From the NCBI RefSeq assembly GCF_041361345.1, contig NZ_JBGKAD010000001.1, forward strand, positions 2,940,411-3,004,410: a DNA stretch of 64,000 nt, written 5' to 3'. The stretch comes from Halobaculum sp. MBLA0147 (GTDB taxonomy: Archaea > Halobacteriota > Halobacteria > Halobacteriales > Haloferacaceae). Within the stretch, counting starts at the first letter, position 1. The number at the start of each line of letters is the position of its first letter. This document shows, piece by piece, positions 1 to 8,403 of this stretch. The notes beneath the pieces are model-generated. The model did not search any database and was not told the origin of the DNA. It was given only the letters and a program-made list of their open reading frames with translations. The translations under genes were made by a program, and so were the position numbers.

Positions 1-1545
1 GCGCCGGCGACTGACGACACCTCGCACCCGACCGACGACTCGGCGCGTGCGACAGACGACGCCGGACGGACGACCGGCGTCGCCTCGCGTGCGAGTCACG
101 TCGCGTTGACCGACGGTATCCGCGGTGCGGGGCGGTGGCAGACGTTCCTCGGGTTGGCACTCGTCCGGTTGCTCGTCGCGGCTGTGCTCGTCGGTGGTTC
201 CCTCCTCGTGACCGGCGTGTTGACCGCCCTCTCGCCCGCCGCGATCGTCCTCGGCGTGTTGGGGACCCTCGCGGCAGTGGCCGTGACGCTGGTCGTCCTG
301 TTGGTGCTGTCGTTCGCGAACCCGGCCGCAGTCGTCGACGACCGCAGTGTCGCCGGTGCGATCCGGGGGAGTCTCGGCTTCGTCCGCCGGCACCCCGGCG
401 AGACGGTCGTGTTCGGACTCGTCGCCGCCGGGCTGTACGTCGGTGCCGGCGTCGCCGCCGGCGCGCTGTCGGCCGCGGGCGCGGGACGTGTCGGTGGATT
501 GTTCGTCCCGCTGGCCGTCTCGCCGCTCGTCGACCTGTTGGCGACGGGGTTGTACGCCGGCGTCCGCCGGCCGAGCGAGCGACTCGACCACGAGGCAGCG
601 ACCGATCGAGAGCCGACACCCGACCGAGCGCCGCCCGCAGACCGGACGGCGGCGGACGAGCGGCTGGAATCTGTATCCGCAGGTTCGACGGAGCAGACCG
701 ACACCACCGCGGACGACGACGGGTTCGAGTGGGTGACGGAGACCGAACCCGCCGAGACGGGGGTCGACGCGGTTCCGGAACGAGGCGCCGACGCTACGGC
801 CGAGGGTGGAGACGAGGCCGCACCCGGGCAGGGAGACGACGCCACGACCGACCCCGGCGCCCACGACACGGGAACCGGAACGAGACGTGAGCCGTCGAGA
901 CGCGCCGACACGCCACCACTCGCCGTCTCCTCCGGCGAGCGTCGCTCACTCGCCGTCGCGCTCCGCGGACTGTTCGGCGGCGGACTCCGACGGTGTCTCG
1001 GGTTCGTCCCGCGGCATTCAGTCGCGGTCGTCGTCGCGACACTCGCGTTCGTCGCCGGCGGTGCGGGTGGGTGGGCGGTCGTCGCGCCGTCCGGGATCGC
1101 AGTGCCGCCGCCGGGTGACGTGCAGGGGGTGTTCGGCGCGTTCCCGGTGAGCACGTTCGCGAACATCGCCGCGAACAACTGGCTGGTCGCGGTCTCCGGC
1201 GCGTTCGGTGGGCTCGCGTTCGCGGTGCCGGCCGCGACCGCCGCGGCGTTCAACGGCGCCGTGATCGGCGCACTGGCCGCCGCCTTCGATCCTCGTGCGC
1301 TCGTGGCACTGGTCGCCCCGCACGGCGTGATCGAACTCCCGATCCTCGTGGTCGCGTGGGGGATGGGGCTCCACCTCGGCGCCGTCGGCTGGCGTGGTGT
1401 CCGTGGACGCGTCGACGCCGCGACGGTCGCCGGACGACTCCAGACCGTCGCGAGTGGACTGGCGGGTGTGGCCGTCCTCCTCGTCGTCGCGAGCTTCGTC
1501 GAGGCGTTCCTCACCCCGCAGATCGCGGCGCTCGTCTTGGGGTGA
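1..1545 (+). CDS. SpoIIM-family (DUF95) membrane protein with extra N-terminal membrane domain, 5' partial
   Basis: The reading frame is open from base 1, so the true start lies before the window; the TTG at 106 is probably internal. Three parts are visible, numbered from base 106. The first is a hydrophobic N-terminal domain (about residues 15-155). The second is a long acidic, low-complexity linker (about 160-270) full of Asp, Glu and Thr. The third is a C-terminal multi-pass domain (about 290-479) with the stage II sporulation protein M pattern: a NNWLVA segment, an NGAVIG segment and PHGVIELP. Archaeal SpoIIM proteins are membrane proteins of unknown role; no sporulation function is implied. 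The gene is convergent with the threonine synthase gene. Assignment of the C-terminal domain is firm; the N-terminal half resembles haloarchaeal DUF7847-type domains only from memory. Confidence 0.75.
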   Translation, partial: APATDDTSHPTDDSARATDDAGRTTGVASRASHVALTDGIRGAGRWQTFLGLALVRLLVAAVLVGGSLLVTGVLTALSPAAIVLGVLGTLAAVAVTLVVLLVLSFANPAAVVDDRSVAGAIRGSLGFVRRHPGETVVFGLVAAGLYVGAGVAAGALSAAGAGRVGGLFVPLAVSPLVDLLATGLYAGVRRPSERLDHEAATDREPTPDRAPPADRTAADERLESVSAGSTEQTDTTADDDGFEWVTETEPAETGVDAVPERGADATAEGGDEAAPGQGDDATTDPGAHDTGTGTRREPSRRADTPPLAVSSGERRSLAVALRGLFGGGLRRCLGFVPRHSVAVVVATLAFVAGGAGGWAVVAPSGIAVPPPGDVQGVFGAFPVSTFANIAANNWLVAVSGAFGGLAFAVPAATAAAFNGAVIGALAAAFDPRALVALVAPHGVIELPILVVAWGMGLHLGAVGWRGVRGRVDAATVAGRLQTVASGLAGVAVLLVVASFVEAFLTPQIAALVLG

Positions 1546-1593
1546 GGCCGGCTGGTCCCCGACCGCCCGACGCCCACCCCGATCGCGACGGCC

Positions 1594-2886
1594 TTACGCG
1601 CCCGTCTCGGTCTGGTCCGCGCCCGCCGTCTCCCGTTCTCCGAGGTGGGCACGGAGCGTGTCGACGTCCTTGTTCCCGGCGCCGGTGTTGAGCAGGACGA
1701 CCGTGTCGTCCGCGCCGAACGCACCGCGGTCGGCCAGCGCGAACGCCCCGGAGACGGCCGCCGCACACGTCGCGCCGATCTCGATCCCCTCGGTCCGCGC
1801 GACCGTGAGCGCGGCGTCGAGGATGGCGTGGTCGTCCGTCGCGACCGCCCCACCGCCGCTCTCCTCGATGGCGTCGAGCAGCAGCGGGGAGGCGCCGGGA
1901 TCCGGCACCGCGATGCCGTTACACGCCGTGGTGATCTCCGACTCGGGGACGGCCTCGTGTTCGTCCGCGCCGCGCTCCCAGGCGTCGACGACCGGCGCAC
2001 ACCCCTCCGCTTGCGCGGCGTACAGCGCCGGGGTGTCGTCGACGAACCCCAACTCGCGGAACTCGTGGGCGCCCTTGTGAACGCCGAGGAGACCGACGCC
2101 GCCACCGGTCGGGTACACCACCGCGTCGGGGCTCCGGAAGTCGAGCTGTTCGAGGATCTCGTGGCCCATCGTCTTCTTGCCGTCGTGTCGGTACGGCGTC
2201 ACGAACGTCTTCGTCGAGTACCACGACGCACCCTCCGGGTCGCCTCCCGACTCCGTCCCCGCCGTGTCCTCGTCGCTCGGTCCCTCGACGGCGTCCCAGT
2301 AGGCGCTCCCGGCGTCGGTGATCTCCCCGGCGACTGTCCGGAGATCGCCGCCGTGGACCTCGGTCATCGCCTGCTGTGTGAAGCCCGCTCTGTCGGGGAG
2401 GAACACGTGTGCCTCGAGATCGGCACGCGCCGCGTAGGCGGCCGCCGACTGTCCCGCGTTACCGGCGGAGTTCAGTGCGATCTCGTCGGCGTCGTGCTGG
2501 CTCGCGGCGGTCACGGCCGCGCTCTGACCGCGGTCCTTGAACGTCCCCGTCGGGTTCCGGCCCTCGTCTTTGAGGTACACCGCGCCGACGCCCATCTCCT
2601 CGGCGAGTGACGGACACTCCAGTAGCGGTGTCGCTCCCTCGGCGAGCGAGACGGCCGCCGACCGGGGGAACGGGAGCAGTTCCTCGTAGCGCCACATCGA
2701 CTCGAACGGGCGCGCCGTCAGCGTCTCCGGCGTCACCGTCACCGCGTCGAGGTCGTACTCCGGGTCGAGAATTCCTCCACACGCCGGACAGCGGTGGGTG
2801 ACCTCGGCCGGGTCGTGGCTCGCGTCGCAGTCGACACACCGGAGCGCCTCGAAGGCCGTCGTCGTCGCGACCGTCTGCTCGTCCAT
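1594..2886 (-). CDS. thrC: Threonine synthase
   Basis: A pyridoxal-phosphate enzyme of fold type II that converts O-phosphohomoserine to threonine in the cytoplasm. The protein has 430 residues, normal for archaeal ThrC. It opens with a zinc-ribbon-like segment (Cys17, Cys20, Cys33, Cys36), common in archaeal members. The PLP lysine is in NPTGTFKDRG (Lys117), followed by the Asn/Gly-rich substrate loop NSAGNAGQSAA and a glycine-rich phosphate loop YPTGGGVG. An acidic insertion around residues 205-225 looks like haloarchaeal decoration. The ATG start is preceded by a short leader. It is monocistronic, convergent with the SpoIIM-like gene. A cysteate synthase or a generic paralogue cannot be excluded, but the motifs fit ThrC best. 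Confidence 0.88.
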   Translation of the reverse strand: MDEQTVATTTAFEALRCVDCDASHDPAEVTHRCPACGGILDPEYDLDAVTVTPETLTARPFESMWRYEELLPFPRSAAVSLAEGATPLLECPSLAEEMGVGAVYLKDEGRNPTGTFKDRGQSAAVTAASQHDADEIALNSAGNAGQSAAAYAARADLEAHVFLPDRAGFTQQAMTEVHGGDLRTVAGEITDAGSAYWDAVEGPSDEDTAGTESGGDPEGASWYSTKTFVTPYRHDGKKTMGHEILEQLDFRSPDAVVYPTGGGVGLLGVHKGAHEFRELGFVDDTPALYAAQAEGCAPVVDAWERGADEHEAVPESEITTACNGIAVPDPGASPLLLDAIEESGGGAVATDDHAILDAALTVARTEGIEIGATCAAAVSGAFALADRGAFGADDTVVLLNTGAGNKDVDTLRAHLGERETAGADQTETGA

Positions 2887-3003
2887 ACCGACCCGCGCGC
2901 CCGGACGCCCCTAAACACTCGCGTCCCGGCGAGCGAGACGGGACGGACCGCGGCCGCGGCGACGGTGAGTCGACACCGACGGACGCGGCGACCGAGTGCG
3001 GCG

Positions 3004-3741
3004 TCACACGACCGCCCCCGGGAGACGACGGGACTCCGGCACCGATCGACGGCAGTCGGCGTCCGACCGGCAGTCGTCGCCGGAGACCGTGCCGGCACGC
3101 CTGAGTGTGTCTGCGTCCCGGACGGCGGCGCCCCACCCGATCGGGTCCTCGGGGGGCGACGGCCCGGGAACCGGAACGGCGGTGTCGACCGGCCGTGGTG
3201 TCGGGGTCGGCGTCGGTGACGCCGTGGGGTTCGGCGTCTCGGTCGGCGATCTCGTCGGACTGTGTGTCTCGGGCGGTGGAACGACGGTCACGCTGGCAGT
3301 GTCGGTTCGCGTCGCTCCGTCGTCGTCGGTGACGGTCACGCGTGCGGTGTAGGTGCCGGTCGACCGCGGGGTGAACGTCGCACGTGCGTCCTCACCCCCG
3401 TCGAGGCCGACTACCCGCCCGTCGGGGCCGGTGACGGACCAGTGGTAGGCGACGATCTCGCCGTCCGGGTCGAACGATCCGCCGGCGTCGAGGTACGCGG
3501 TCCGGCCCTCGGGCACCGTCTGGTCGAGTCCCGCACGCGCGACCGGTGGCTGGTCGGTCTCGGTGGCCGTCACCACAGTCGCACCACCCGATCCGGCACC
3601 GACTCCCGGCACCGACGGCGTGTGTCCGAGTCCGGTCTGGCCGCTCGCCGCCGCGCCGCCCCCGACGGCTCCGACGGCGGCCAGTACGACCACGGCGACG
3701 ACGAGGCGTCGTCTTCCCCCCAGGTGTCGTGTCTCACTCAC
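3004..3741 (-). CDS. Exported or membrane-anchored PKD-domain protein
   Basis: A predicted 245-residue surface protein. The GTG at 3741 was chosen because a TATA-like element (CTTTATC on the minus strand, near 3765-3775) lies about 28 bases upstream; longer frames have no such signal and run into the divergent gene. After a basic stretch (GGRRR) comes a hydrophobic signal or anchor segment (residues 13-34). A PKD-type Ig-like fold follows, with DAGGSFDPDGEIVAYHWSV and YTARVTVTDDDGA. Next is a Thr/Pro-rich linker typical of haloarchaeal cell-surface proteins, then a basic tail with two cysteines. PKD domains usually mediate protein or carbohydrate contacts outside the cell. No enzymatic domain is visible, so the role is unknown. 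Confidence 0.72.
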   Translation of the reverse strand: MSETRHLGGRRRLVVAVVVLAAVGAVGGGAAASGQTGLGHTPSVPGVGAGSGGATVVTATETDQPPVARAGLDQTVPEGRTAYLDAGGSFDPDGEIVAYHWSVTGPDGRVVGLDGGEDARATFTPRSTGTYTARVTVTDDDGATRTDTASVTVVPPPETHSPTRSPTETPNPTASPTPTPTPRPVDTAVPVPGPSPPEDPIGWGAAVRDADTLRRAGTVSGDDCRSDADCRRSVPESRRLPGAVV

Positions 3742-3838
3742 GCGACGGGTTGGTCCCGGTATCGGTGATAAAGGCTCGTGCCGACGCCGCTCGGGTGGAG
3801 TGCGTGGCTCTTTGTCGGTGGCGGACGGAGGGTGACTC

Positions 3839-4090
3839 GTGCCCATCGTCAGGTTCGAGACCGCGGACACGGAGACACACACCGCCGTCGGGGAGGGGCT
3901 GACCAGACTCGTCCGCGACGCCGACCGACTCGTCGTCGACTCGTCGGTCGGGAAGTACGCCGTCGAACACGGAGACGGCTGTGGCGAGTGCGGGGAGCAC
4001 GTCGCACCTGGCGACGCGTTCTACCTCGACGGCGACACCGGCGAGGTGTTGTGCGAGAGACACGGCCGCGAGCGGCGTGGCGAGACGTGA
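3839..4090 (+). CDS. Small zinc-binding protein
   Basis: An 83-residue acidic cytoplasmic protein starting with GTG. The C-terminal half carries a probable zinc site: CGEC (residues 48-51) and a later CERH. The N-terminal half (VRFETADTETHTAVGEGLTR) suggests a small alpha/beta fold. It is divergent from the PKD-protein gene. Such small zinc-finger proteins are abundant in haloarchaea and mostly uncharacterised. I do not recognise a specific family, and no function is proposed. Confidence 0.62.
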   Translation: MPIVRFETADTETHTAVGEGLTRLVRDADRLVVDSSVGKYAVEHGDGCGECGEHVAPGDAFYLDGDTGEVLCERHGRERRGET

Positions 4091-4228
4091 CCGGCGTGAC
4101 GGACCCGTCGCCGACGAAGCGCCGTCGCTACGGAGAGTCGGTGTCTGGGCCGTCGAGCGCGGTCGCGACGGACCGTGTGAGTCGGGCGCGACGCGGCCGC
4201 GACGTGACCGAGAAGACGCTCTGGCTCC

Positions 4229-4489
4229 TCAGAAGACGCCCTGGTTCTCGAGGCCCTCGAGAATGTCGTCGACGAGGGTCTCCACGTCGTCGTACGGGAA
4301 CTCCTGTTCGTCGCCGAGCTTGGCCGCCATCTCCATGGCGGTCAGCGACACGTCGCCGGCTTCGAACTTCGTGCCCGGTCCGTTCGGCAGCGCCGGCACG
4401 AGGTCCATCTGGTTCGAGACGGGGTAGTCGGCACCCTCGAACGCCTCGGTGAACTGTTCACGGAGTTCGGCCTCCACGTCGTCGGACAT
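4229..4489 (-). CDS. MTH865-like family protein
   Basis: An 86-residue acidic protein. The sequence (MSDDVEAELREQFTEAFEGA, then a Pro-rich NQMDLVPALPNGPGTKF and a Tyr-Asp-rich C-terminus FPYDDVETLVDDILEGL) matches the small archaeal MTH865-like family (Pfam PF07747), a compact EF-hand-like helical fold of unknown role. I placed the start at the ATG at 4489; the frame stays open far upstream, but that extension is composition-driven and overlaps the divergent peptidase gene. The family assignment is from memory of its pattern. Confidence 0.7.
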   Translation of the reverse strand: MSDDVEAELREQFTEAFEGADYPVSNQMDLVPALPNGPGTKFEAGDVSLTAMEMAAKLGDEQEFPYDDVETLVDDILEGLENQGVF

Positions 4490-4651
4490 GGTAACACAGA
4501 GTGTCCGACTGTCGCAAAAGCGTTCCGGAACCCCCGACAACCCGGACCGCGTTTGGGACCGCGACCACGGGGCGGTCACGGTGAGACGGACCAACCGGCG
4601 GAACCCTCGGAGACGCGTGGTTTTTACACGGGTCCCGCACAACCCCGTCTC

Positions 4652-5749
4652 GTGACAGAGACAGCGTTCGACTTCGACTTCGGTCTGCTGAAGGATCTCA
4701 CCGAGACGAGCGGCGTCCCGGGGTACGAGGACCGCGTCCGCGAACTCGTCCGCGAGGAACTCGCGACGGAGACGGACGAGGTACGGACGGACGCGATGGG
4801 GAACGTCGTCGGCACGATCTACGGCTCCGACGGCGACGCGGGCGACGACGCGACCGGTGCGGGCGACACCTACGAGGTCGCCGTCGCCGCCCACATGGAC
4901 GAGATCGGCTTCATGGTGAAACACGTCACCGACGACGGGTTCCTCAAACTCGACGCGCTCGGCGGGTGGGACGCGCGGGTGCTCCGCGCACAGCGCGTCA
5001 CCGTCCACACCGACGACGGCGACGTGACGGGACTGATCGGCTCGGTCCCGCCCCACACGCTCGACGAGGAGCAGCGCGAGAAGGAGGAGGCCGTCGAGGA
5101 CGTGGTCGTCGACCTCGGGCGCGACGCCGACGAGGTCGCGGAGCTGGTGAGCGTCGGCGACCTGGTGACGATGGAGCAGTCGACGGTCCGGATGGGCGAG
5201 ACGGTTACCGGGAAGGCGCTCGACGACCGAATCTGTGTGTTCGCGATGCTGGAGGCGGCCCGCCGGATCGAGGAGCCGGACGTGACGATCCACTTCTGTG
5301 CGACGGTCCAGGAGGAGGTCGGCCTCCGCGGTGCGCGCGCCTTGGGTGTCGACGTGGACCCGGACCTCGCCGTCGCGCTCGACGTGACGGTCGCCAGCGA
5401 CGTGCCGGGTGTCGATCCGGACAAGGAGGTGACGGAACTCGGCGAGGGGACCGCGATCAAGCTCAAAGACTCCTCGGTCATCACGACGCCGAAGGTCCAC
5501 CGACGGCTGCGCGCGGTCGCCGAGGACGAGTCGATCCCCCACCAACTGGAGGTGTTGCCCGCAGGCGGGACGGACACGGCGGGATTCCAGAACACGAACG
5601 GCGCCAAACCCGTCGGCGCGATCTCGATCCCGACGCGGTACCTCCACACCGTCACCGAGACCGCGAACGGCGAGGACGTGGCCGCGACCATCGACCTCCT
5701 GACCGCGTTCCTCCGCACGGAGACCGGCGCACACGACTACAGTCTGTAG
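4652..5749 (+). CDS. M42 family metallopeptidase (glutamyl aminopeptidase/endoglucanase-like)
   Basis: A 365-residue cytoplasmic metallo-aminopeptidase of the M42 (TET-forming) family, which trims peptides released by the proteasome. Metal ligands are recognisable in order: His81 and Asp83 in AAHMDEIGFM, Asp in GKALDDRICVF, the Glu-Glu pair in TVQEEVGLRGA, Asp in VALDVTVASD, and the late LPAGGTDTAGFQ segment. The GTG at 4652 was chosen because TTTTTACAC (4620-4628) is an appropriately spaced TATA element, giving a nearly leaderless transcript. The 33 extra residues of the longer frame are non-conserved. It is divergent from the MTH865-like gene. Length and motifs fit the family fully; exact substrate specificity cannot be read. 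Confidence 0.87.
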   Translation: MTETAFDFDFGLLKDLTETSGVPGYEDRVRELVREELATETDEVRTDAMGNVVGTIYGSDGDAGDDATGAGDTYEVAVAAHMDEIGFMVKHVTDDGFLKLDALGGWDARVLRAQRVTVHTDDGDVTGLIGSVPPHTLDEEQREKEEAVEDVVVDLGRDADEVAELVSVGDLVTMEQSTVRMGETVTGKALDDRICVFAMLEAARRIEEPDVTIHFCATVQEEVGLRGARALGVDVDPDLAVALDVTVASDVPGVDPDKEVTELGEGTAIKLKDSSVITTPKVHRRLRAVAEDESIPHQLEVLPAGGTDTAGFQNTNGAKPVGAISIPTRYLHTVTETANGEDVAATIDLLTAFLRTETGAHDYSL

Positions 5750-5837
5750 GTGGCCGACGACGCTGCGGACGGCGCCGCCGACCGGCCCCACCACCCGATC
5801 GACCGGCCCCTCGGGTCGGGTGACGGACGCCGGCGGT

Positions 5838-6161
5838 TCAGTTGTAGTCGCGCCAGCGGTGGCCACAGTCGACACACTTGAAGAACCGCGTCGGCGGCTC
5901 GTCGGCGCTGGCGGTCTGTTTGAACGTGTAGTACGCCTCCTCGTGGCCGCACTCGTCGCAGTGGACCTGGTCGTCGGTGGGCTTCCCCTCGAAGTTGAGT
6001 CCCTCCTCGGTCTCGATCACGTCGTCGGTGCTCTGTTCCGTGGTCGACTCGTACGTCTCCGAGAGGCCGGCCGCCTGCTCCTCGGTCGCCCCACAGTCCG
6101 TACACACCATCTGGCCGTCCTCGTTCACCATCATCGAGCCGCAGTCGTCGCAAAACTGCAT
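5838..6161 (-). CDS. tfs: Transcription factor S (TFIIS/RPB9-like RNA polymerase cleavage factor)
   Basis: A 107-residue two-zinc-ribbon protein that binds archaeal RNA polymerase and stimulates transcript cleavage in backtracked complexes. The N-terminal ribbon has MQFCDDCG and CTDCG. The C-terminal ribbon has CDECGHEEAYY and FFKCVDCGHRWRDYN. Between the C-terminal Cys pairs sits TASADEPPT, containing the acidic Asp-Glu hairpin tip needed for cleavage. The linker (about residues 30-62) is Thr/Glu-rich. Its length matches TFS rather than RPB9 proper, and the catalytic acids are present, so an active cleavage factor is likely. It stands alone, divergent from the KaiC-like ATPase gene. Confidence 0.93.
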   Translation of the reverse strand: MQFCDDCGSMMVNEDGQMVCTDCGATEEQAAGLSETYESTTEQSTDDVIETEEGLNFEGKPTDDQVHCDECGHEEAYYTFKQTASADEPPTRFFKCVDCGHRWRDYN

Positions 6162-6331
6162 GTCCGAGTCGTTGTCGAGCGTGCCTCAAACCGTCGTCGG
6201 TCGCCGAGTTCCACTCCCACGCGTCCGCGTCGACGGACAGCGGACCCGTCGTCGCCGGGGGCTCGTCCGATCGCGAACGGTCTCGCTGGCCTCGGCACAA
6301 CTGCTTTCCATCGGCACGCCTCAGAGGGGGT

Positions 6332-7168
6332 ATGGCACGGCTCCCGTTCGGTGTCGCGCGCCTCGACTCGGTGCTGGGTGGCGGCGCACCGCCCGGCAAC
6401 AGCGTCTTGATCGCGGGTGAGTCCGGGGCCGGCGGCCGCGAGTTCGCGTACACGAGTGCCGCGATGAACGCGCTGGCGGTGTCGGACCCCGAACTGTTCG
6501 ACCTCTACTACGGCGACTTGGAGGAGGAGACGGAACCACCCGAAGGTGTCCACTACCTCTCGCTGTCGGCGGGCCCGGACTACATCGAGCGCGAACTCCG
6601 GTACGTCATGGACGACGAGATCGTCGACAGCGTCGTCGACGAGATCGAGTTCCGCGACTTCTCGCCGGAGTACTTCCAACTGTCGAGTATCCCTCGGGAG
6701 TGGTACATGGGGGAGGCCTCCTCGCTGAAGGACCTCAGCGGCGGCGAGAACCGCGAGGAGGTGATGGGCGCTCTCGGGGAGTACCTCTCGGACAACGCCG
6801 CCGGCAACCTCGTCGTCCTCGACTCGCTGACGGAGTTGGTCGACGCCGCGGGCGGCGAGATCAGTTGGGACGACGTGGCGATGCTCGCCCGCGGGCTCGG
6901 CAAGGCCGCCCACTCGTGGGGGTGTCTCCTGTTGGCCATCGTCAACGTGGACACGCTCACCGACATCGAGTACGGGCAGTTGATGGACGCCTCCGGCGGG
7001 ACGCTGGAGTTCACGTGGGAGTCCGGCGGCTCCCAGCGCGCCCGGACGATGGTGGTCAAGGAGTTCCGTGGTGTGCTCTCGCAGTTGGAGGCCGAGAACA
7101 TCGTCCAGTTCGAGACGGAGATCCACGACGGCGGGCTCGACATCAGCGACGTGCGGAAGATCCGGTGA
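6332..7168 (+). CDS. RecA/RadA-superfamily (KaiC/RAD55-like) ATPase, HTR-like protein
   Basis: A 278-residue protein of the haloarchaeal HTR-like/RAD55 group. The N-terminus (GVARLDSVLGGGAPPGNSVL) is the standard KaiC-family lead-in. The P-loop position reads GESGAGGREF (residues 29-38) with Gly-Gly-Arg in place of the usual Gly-Lys-Thr, so nucleotide hydrolysis is doubtful. A Walker-B-like NLVVLDSLTEL follows, then IVNVDTL and VVKEFRG near the end. Family members are usually linked to signal transduction or regulation, but no partner is adjacent. It starts at ATG with a short upstream region shared with tfs. Function is unknown; superfamily membership is secure. Confidence 0.78.
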   Translation: MARLPFGVARLDSVLGGGAPPGNSVLIAGESGAGGREFAYTSAAMNALAVSDPELFDLYYGDLEEETEPPEGVHYLSLSAGPDYIERELRYVMDDEIVDSVVDEIEFRDFSPEYFQLSSIPREWYMGEASSLKDLSGGENREEVMGALGEYLSDNAAGNLVVLDSLTELVDAAGGEISWDDVAMLARGLGKAAHSWGCLLLAIVNVDTLTDIEYGQLMDASGGTLEFTWESGGSQRARTMVVKEFRGVLSQLEAENIVQFETEIHDGGLDISDVRKIR

Positions 7169-7374
7169 TCGGCGACACTGTGGCCGCGAATCGCCGCGGT
7201 CACGAGGCTAGCGTGGTGGCGCCGTCCGTCGCTGTAGAACCGCCCGTCGCGGTGGACGTGCGACGGCGGTCCCGTTTCGGCCCCGCCGTGGGTGGAGTCC
7301 GCGTGCCCCCGAGCGAAACGGCGGTCGCGGACGGCACAGTTACTTAAGACCCGACGCCGAACACTGCACGAGTG

Positions 7375-8403
7375 ATGTCCGGGGAGCAGGTCGGGGAACT
7401 GCCGGAGCCACTGCGCGAGTGGGTGGAGTCGCGTGCCGCAGAGACCGGCCGGGAGCCCACGGAGGTGTTGTTACGGGCGGCGGCAGCCTACCGGCTCCTC
7501 GACGAGAACGACGAGTTGTTGCCGGAGCCGCCGCTCACCGACGGGAGCGTCGACGCCGAGACGCTCGCGGCGGCGGACGGCGAGACTCCGGCACTGGACG
7601 CGGCGAGTGTCGACGGCGCCGCGACCGACGAGGAACTGACCGAGTTGCGCGACCGCGTCGCCGCGTTGGAGTCGGACCTCGACGAGAAGGTGGACGACGT
7701 GCGCGAGCGCGTGATCCAGGTGAAACGCGAGACGGACCAGAAAGCCGCCGTCGACCACGGCCACCCGGACCTGCGTGCGGACACGCGGGCGGCGAGCGAG
7801 CGAGCCGACGAGGCGGTAGAGACGGCCGACGAGGCCGCACGGCGAGCCGACGAGGCGGCGGAGACGGCCGAGACGGCGACGGAGGAGATCGAGGCACTCC
7901 GCGAAGAGTTCGCGGACCTCGACGCCGCCGTCGAAGGCGGGTTCGAGAACTACGAGGACGTGTTACGCGGGCTGAAGGACGCGACGGACGACGTACGGTC
8001 GCGCGCGGACCGCCTGGCGGACGTGCTCGCGGATCTCCGCGACCGCGTCACGGCCGTGGAGTCGACGCGGTCACTCCGCGAGGCGACGGCGACGCTGCGG
8101 CGCGAGGCAAACCAGAAGGGGGTGACGGAGGCCGTGTGTGGCTCCTGTGAGTCGACCGTCCACGTCGGGCTGCTCTCGGCTCCCCGGTGTCCACACTGTG
8201 AGGCGCCGTACGGCGGTGTCGACGCCGATACCGGGCTGTTCCGGTCCCCGCGCCTCACGATCGCCGACCGCCCGGCGCTGACCGACGAGCCGCGCGATCG
8301 GCCAATCGGAGGGGCGGAGACGGAGTCGGGAACCGACACGGAGCCGCTCGATCTGGATCGGACGACCGAGTCGACGACCGACGGCGGGACGAGAGACCTG
8401 TGA
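7375..8403 (+). CDS. Coiled-coil protein with N-terminal RHH-like segment and C-terminal zinc ribbon
   Basis: A 342-residue acidic protein. The N-terminus (LPEPLREWVESRAAETGREP, then EVLLRAAAAYRLL) resembles a CopG/ribbon-helix-helix or CopG-like dimerisation segment. The centre (about residues 85-245) is a long heptad-rich coiled coil with Ala/Glu/Asp runs. The C-terminal part has a zinc ribbon, VCGSCESTVHVGLL followed by CPHCEAPYG. A TATA-like TACTTAAG at 7341-7348 places transcription start at or next to the start codon; GTG at 7372 is directly adjacent and equally possible. Its stop overlaps the start of the next gene, so the two are translationally coupled. I do not recognise a named family; a DNA-associated or scaffold role is inference. 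Confidence 0.7.
   Translation: MSGEQVGELPEPLREWVESRAAETGREPTEVLLRAAAAYRLLDENDELLPEPPLTDGSVDAETLAAADGETPALDAASVDGAATDEELTELRDRVAALESDLDEKVDDVRERVIQVKRETDQKAAVDHGHPDLRADTRAASERADEAVETADEAARRADEAAETAETATEEIEALREEFADLDAAVEGGFENYEDVLRGLKDATDDVRSRADRLADVLADLRDRVTAVESTRSLREATATLRREANQKGVTEAVCGSCESTVHVGLLSAPRCPHCEAPYGGVDADTGLFRSPRLTIADRPALTDEPRDRPIGGAETESGTDTEPLDLDRTTESTTDGGTRDL

Noticed and set aside
96..2105. 669-codon minus-strand frame opposite the SpoIIM-like gene
   Set aside because: Low-complexity Arg/Ser/Thr text, overlapping two genes with recognisable families.
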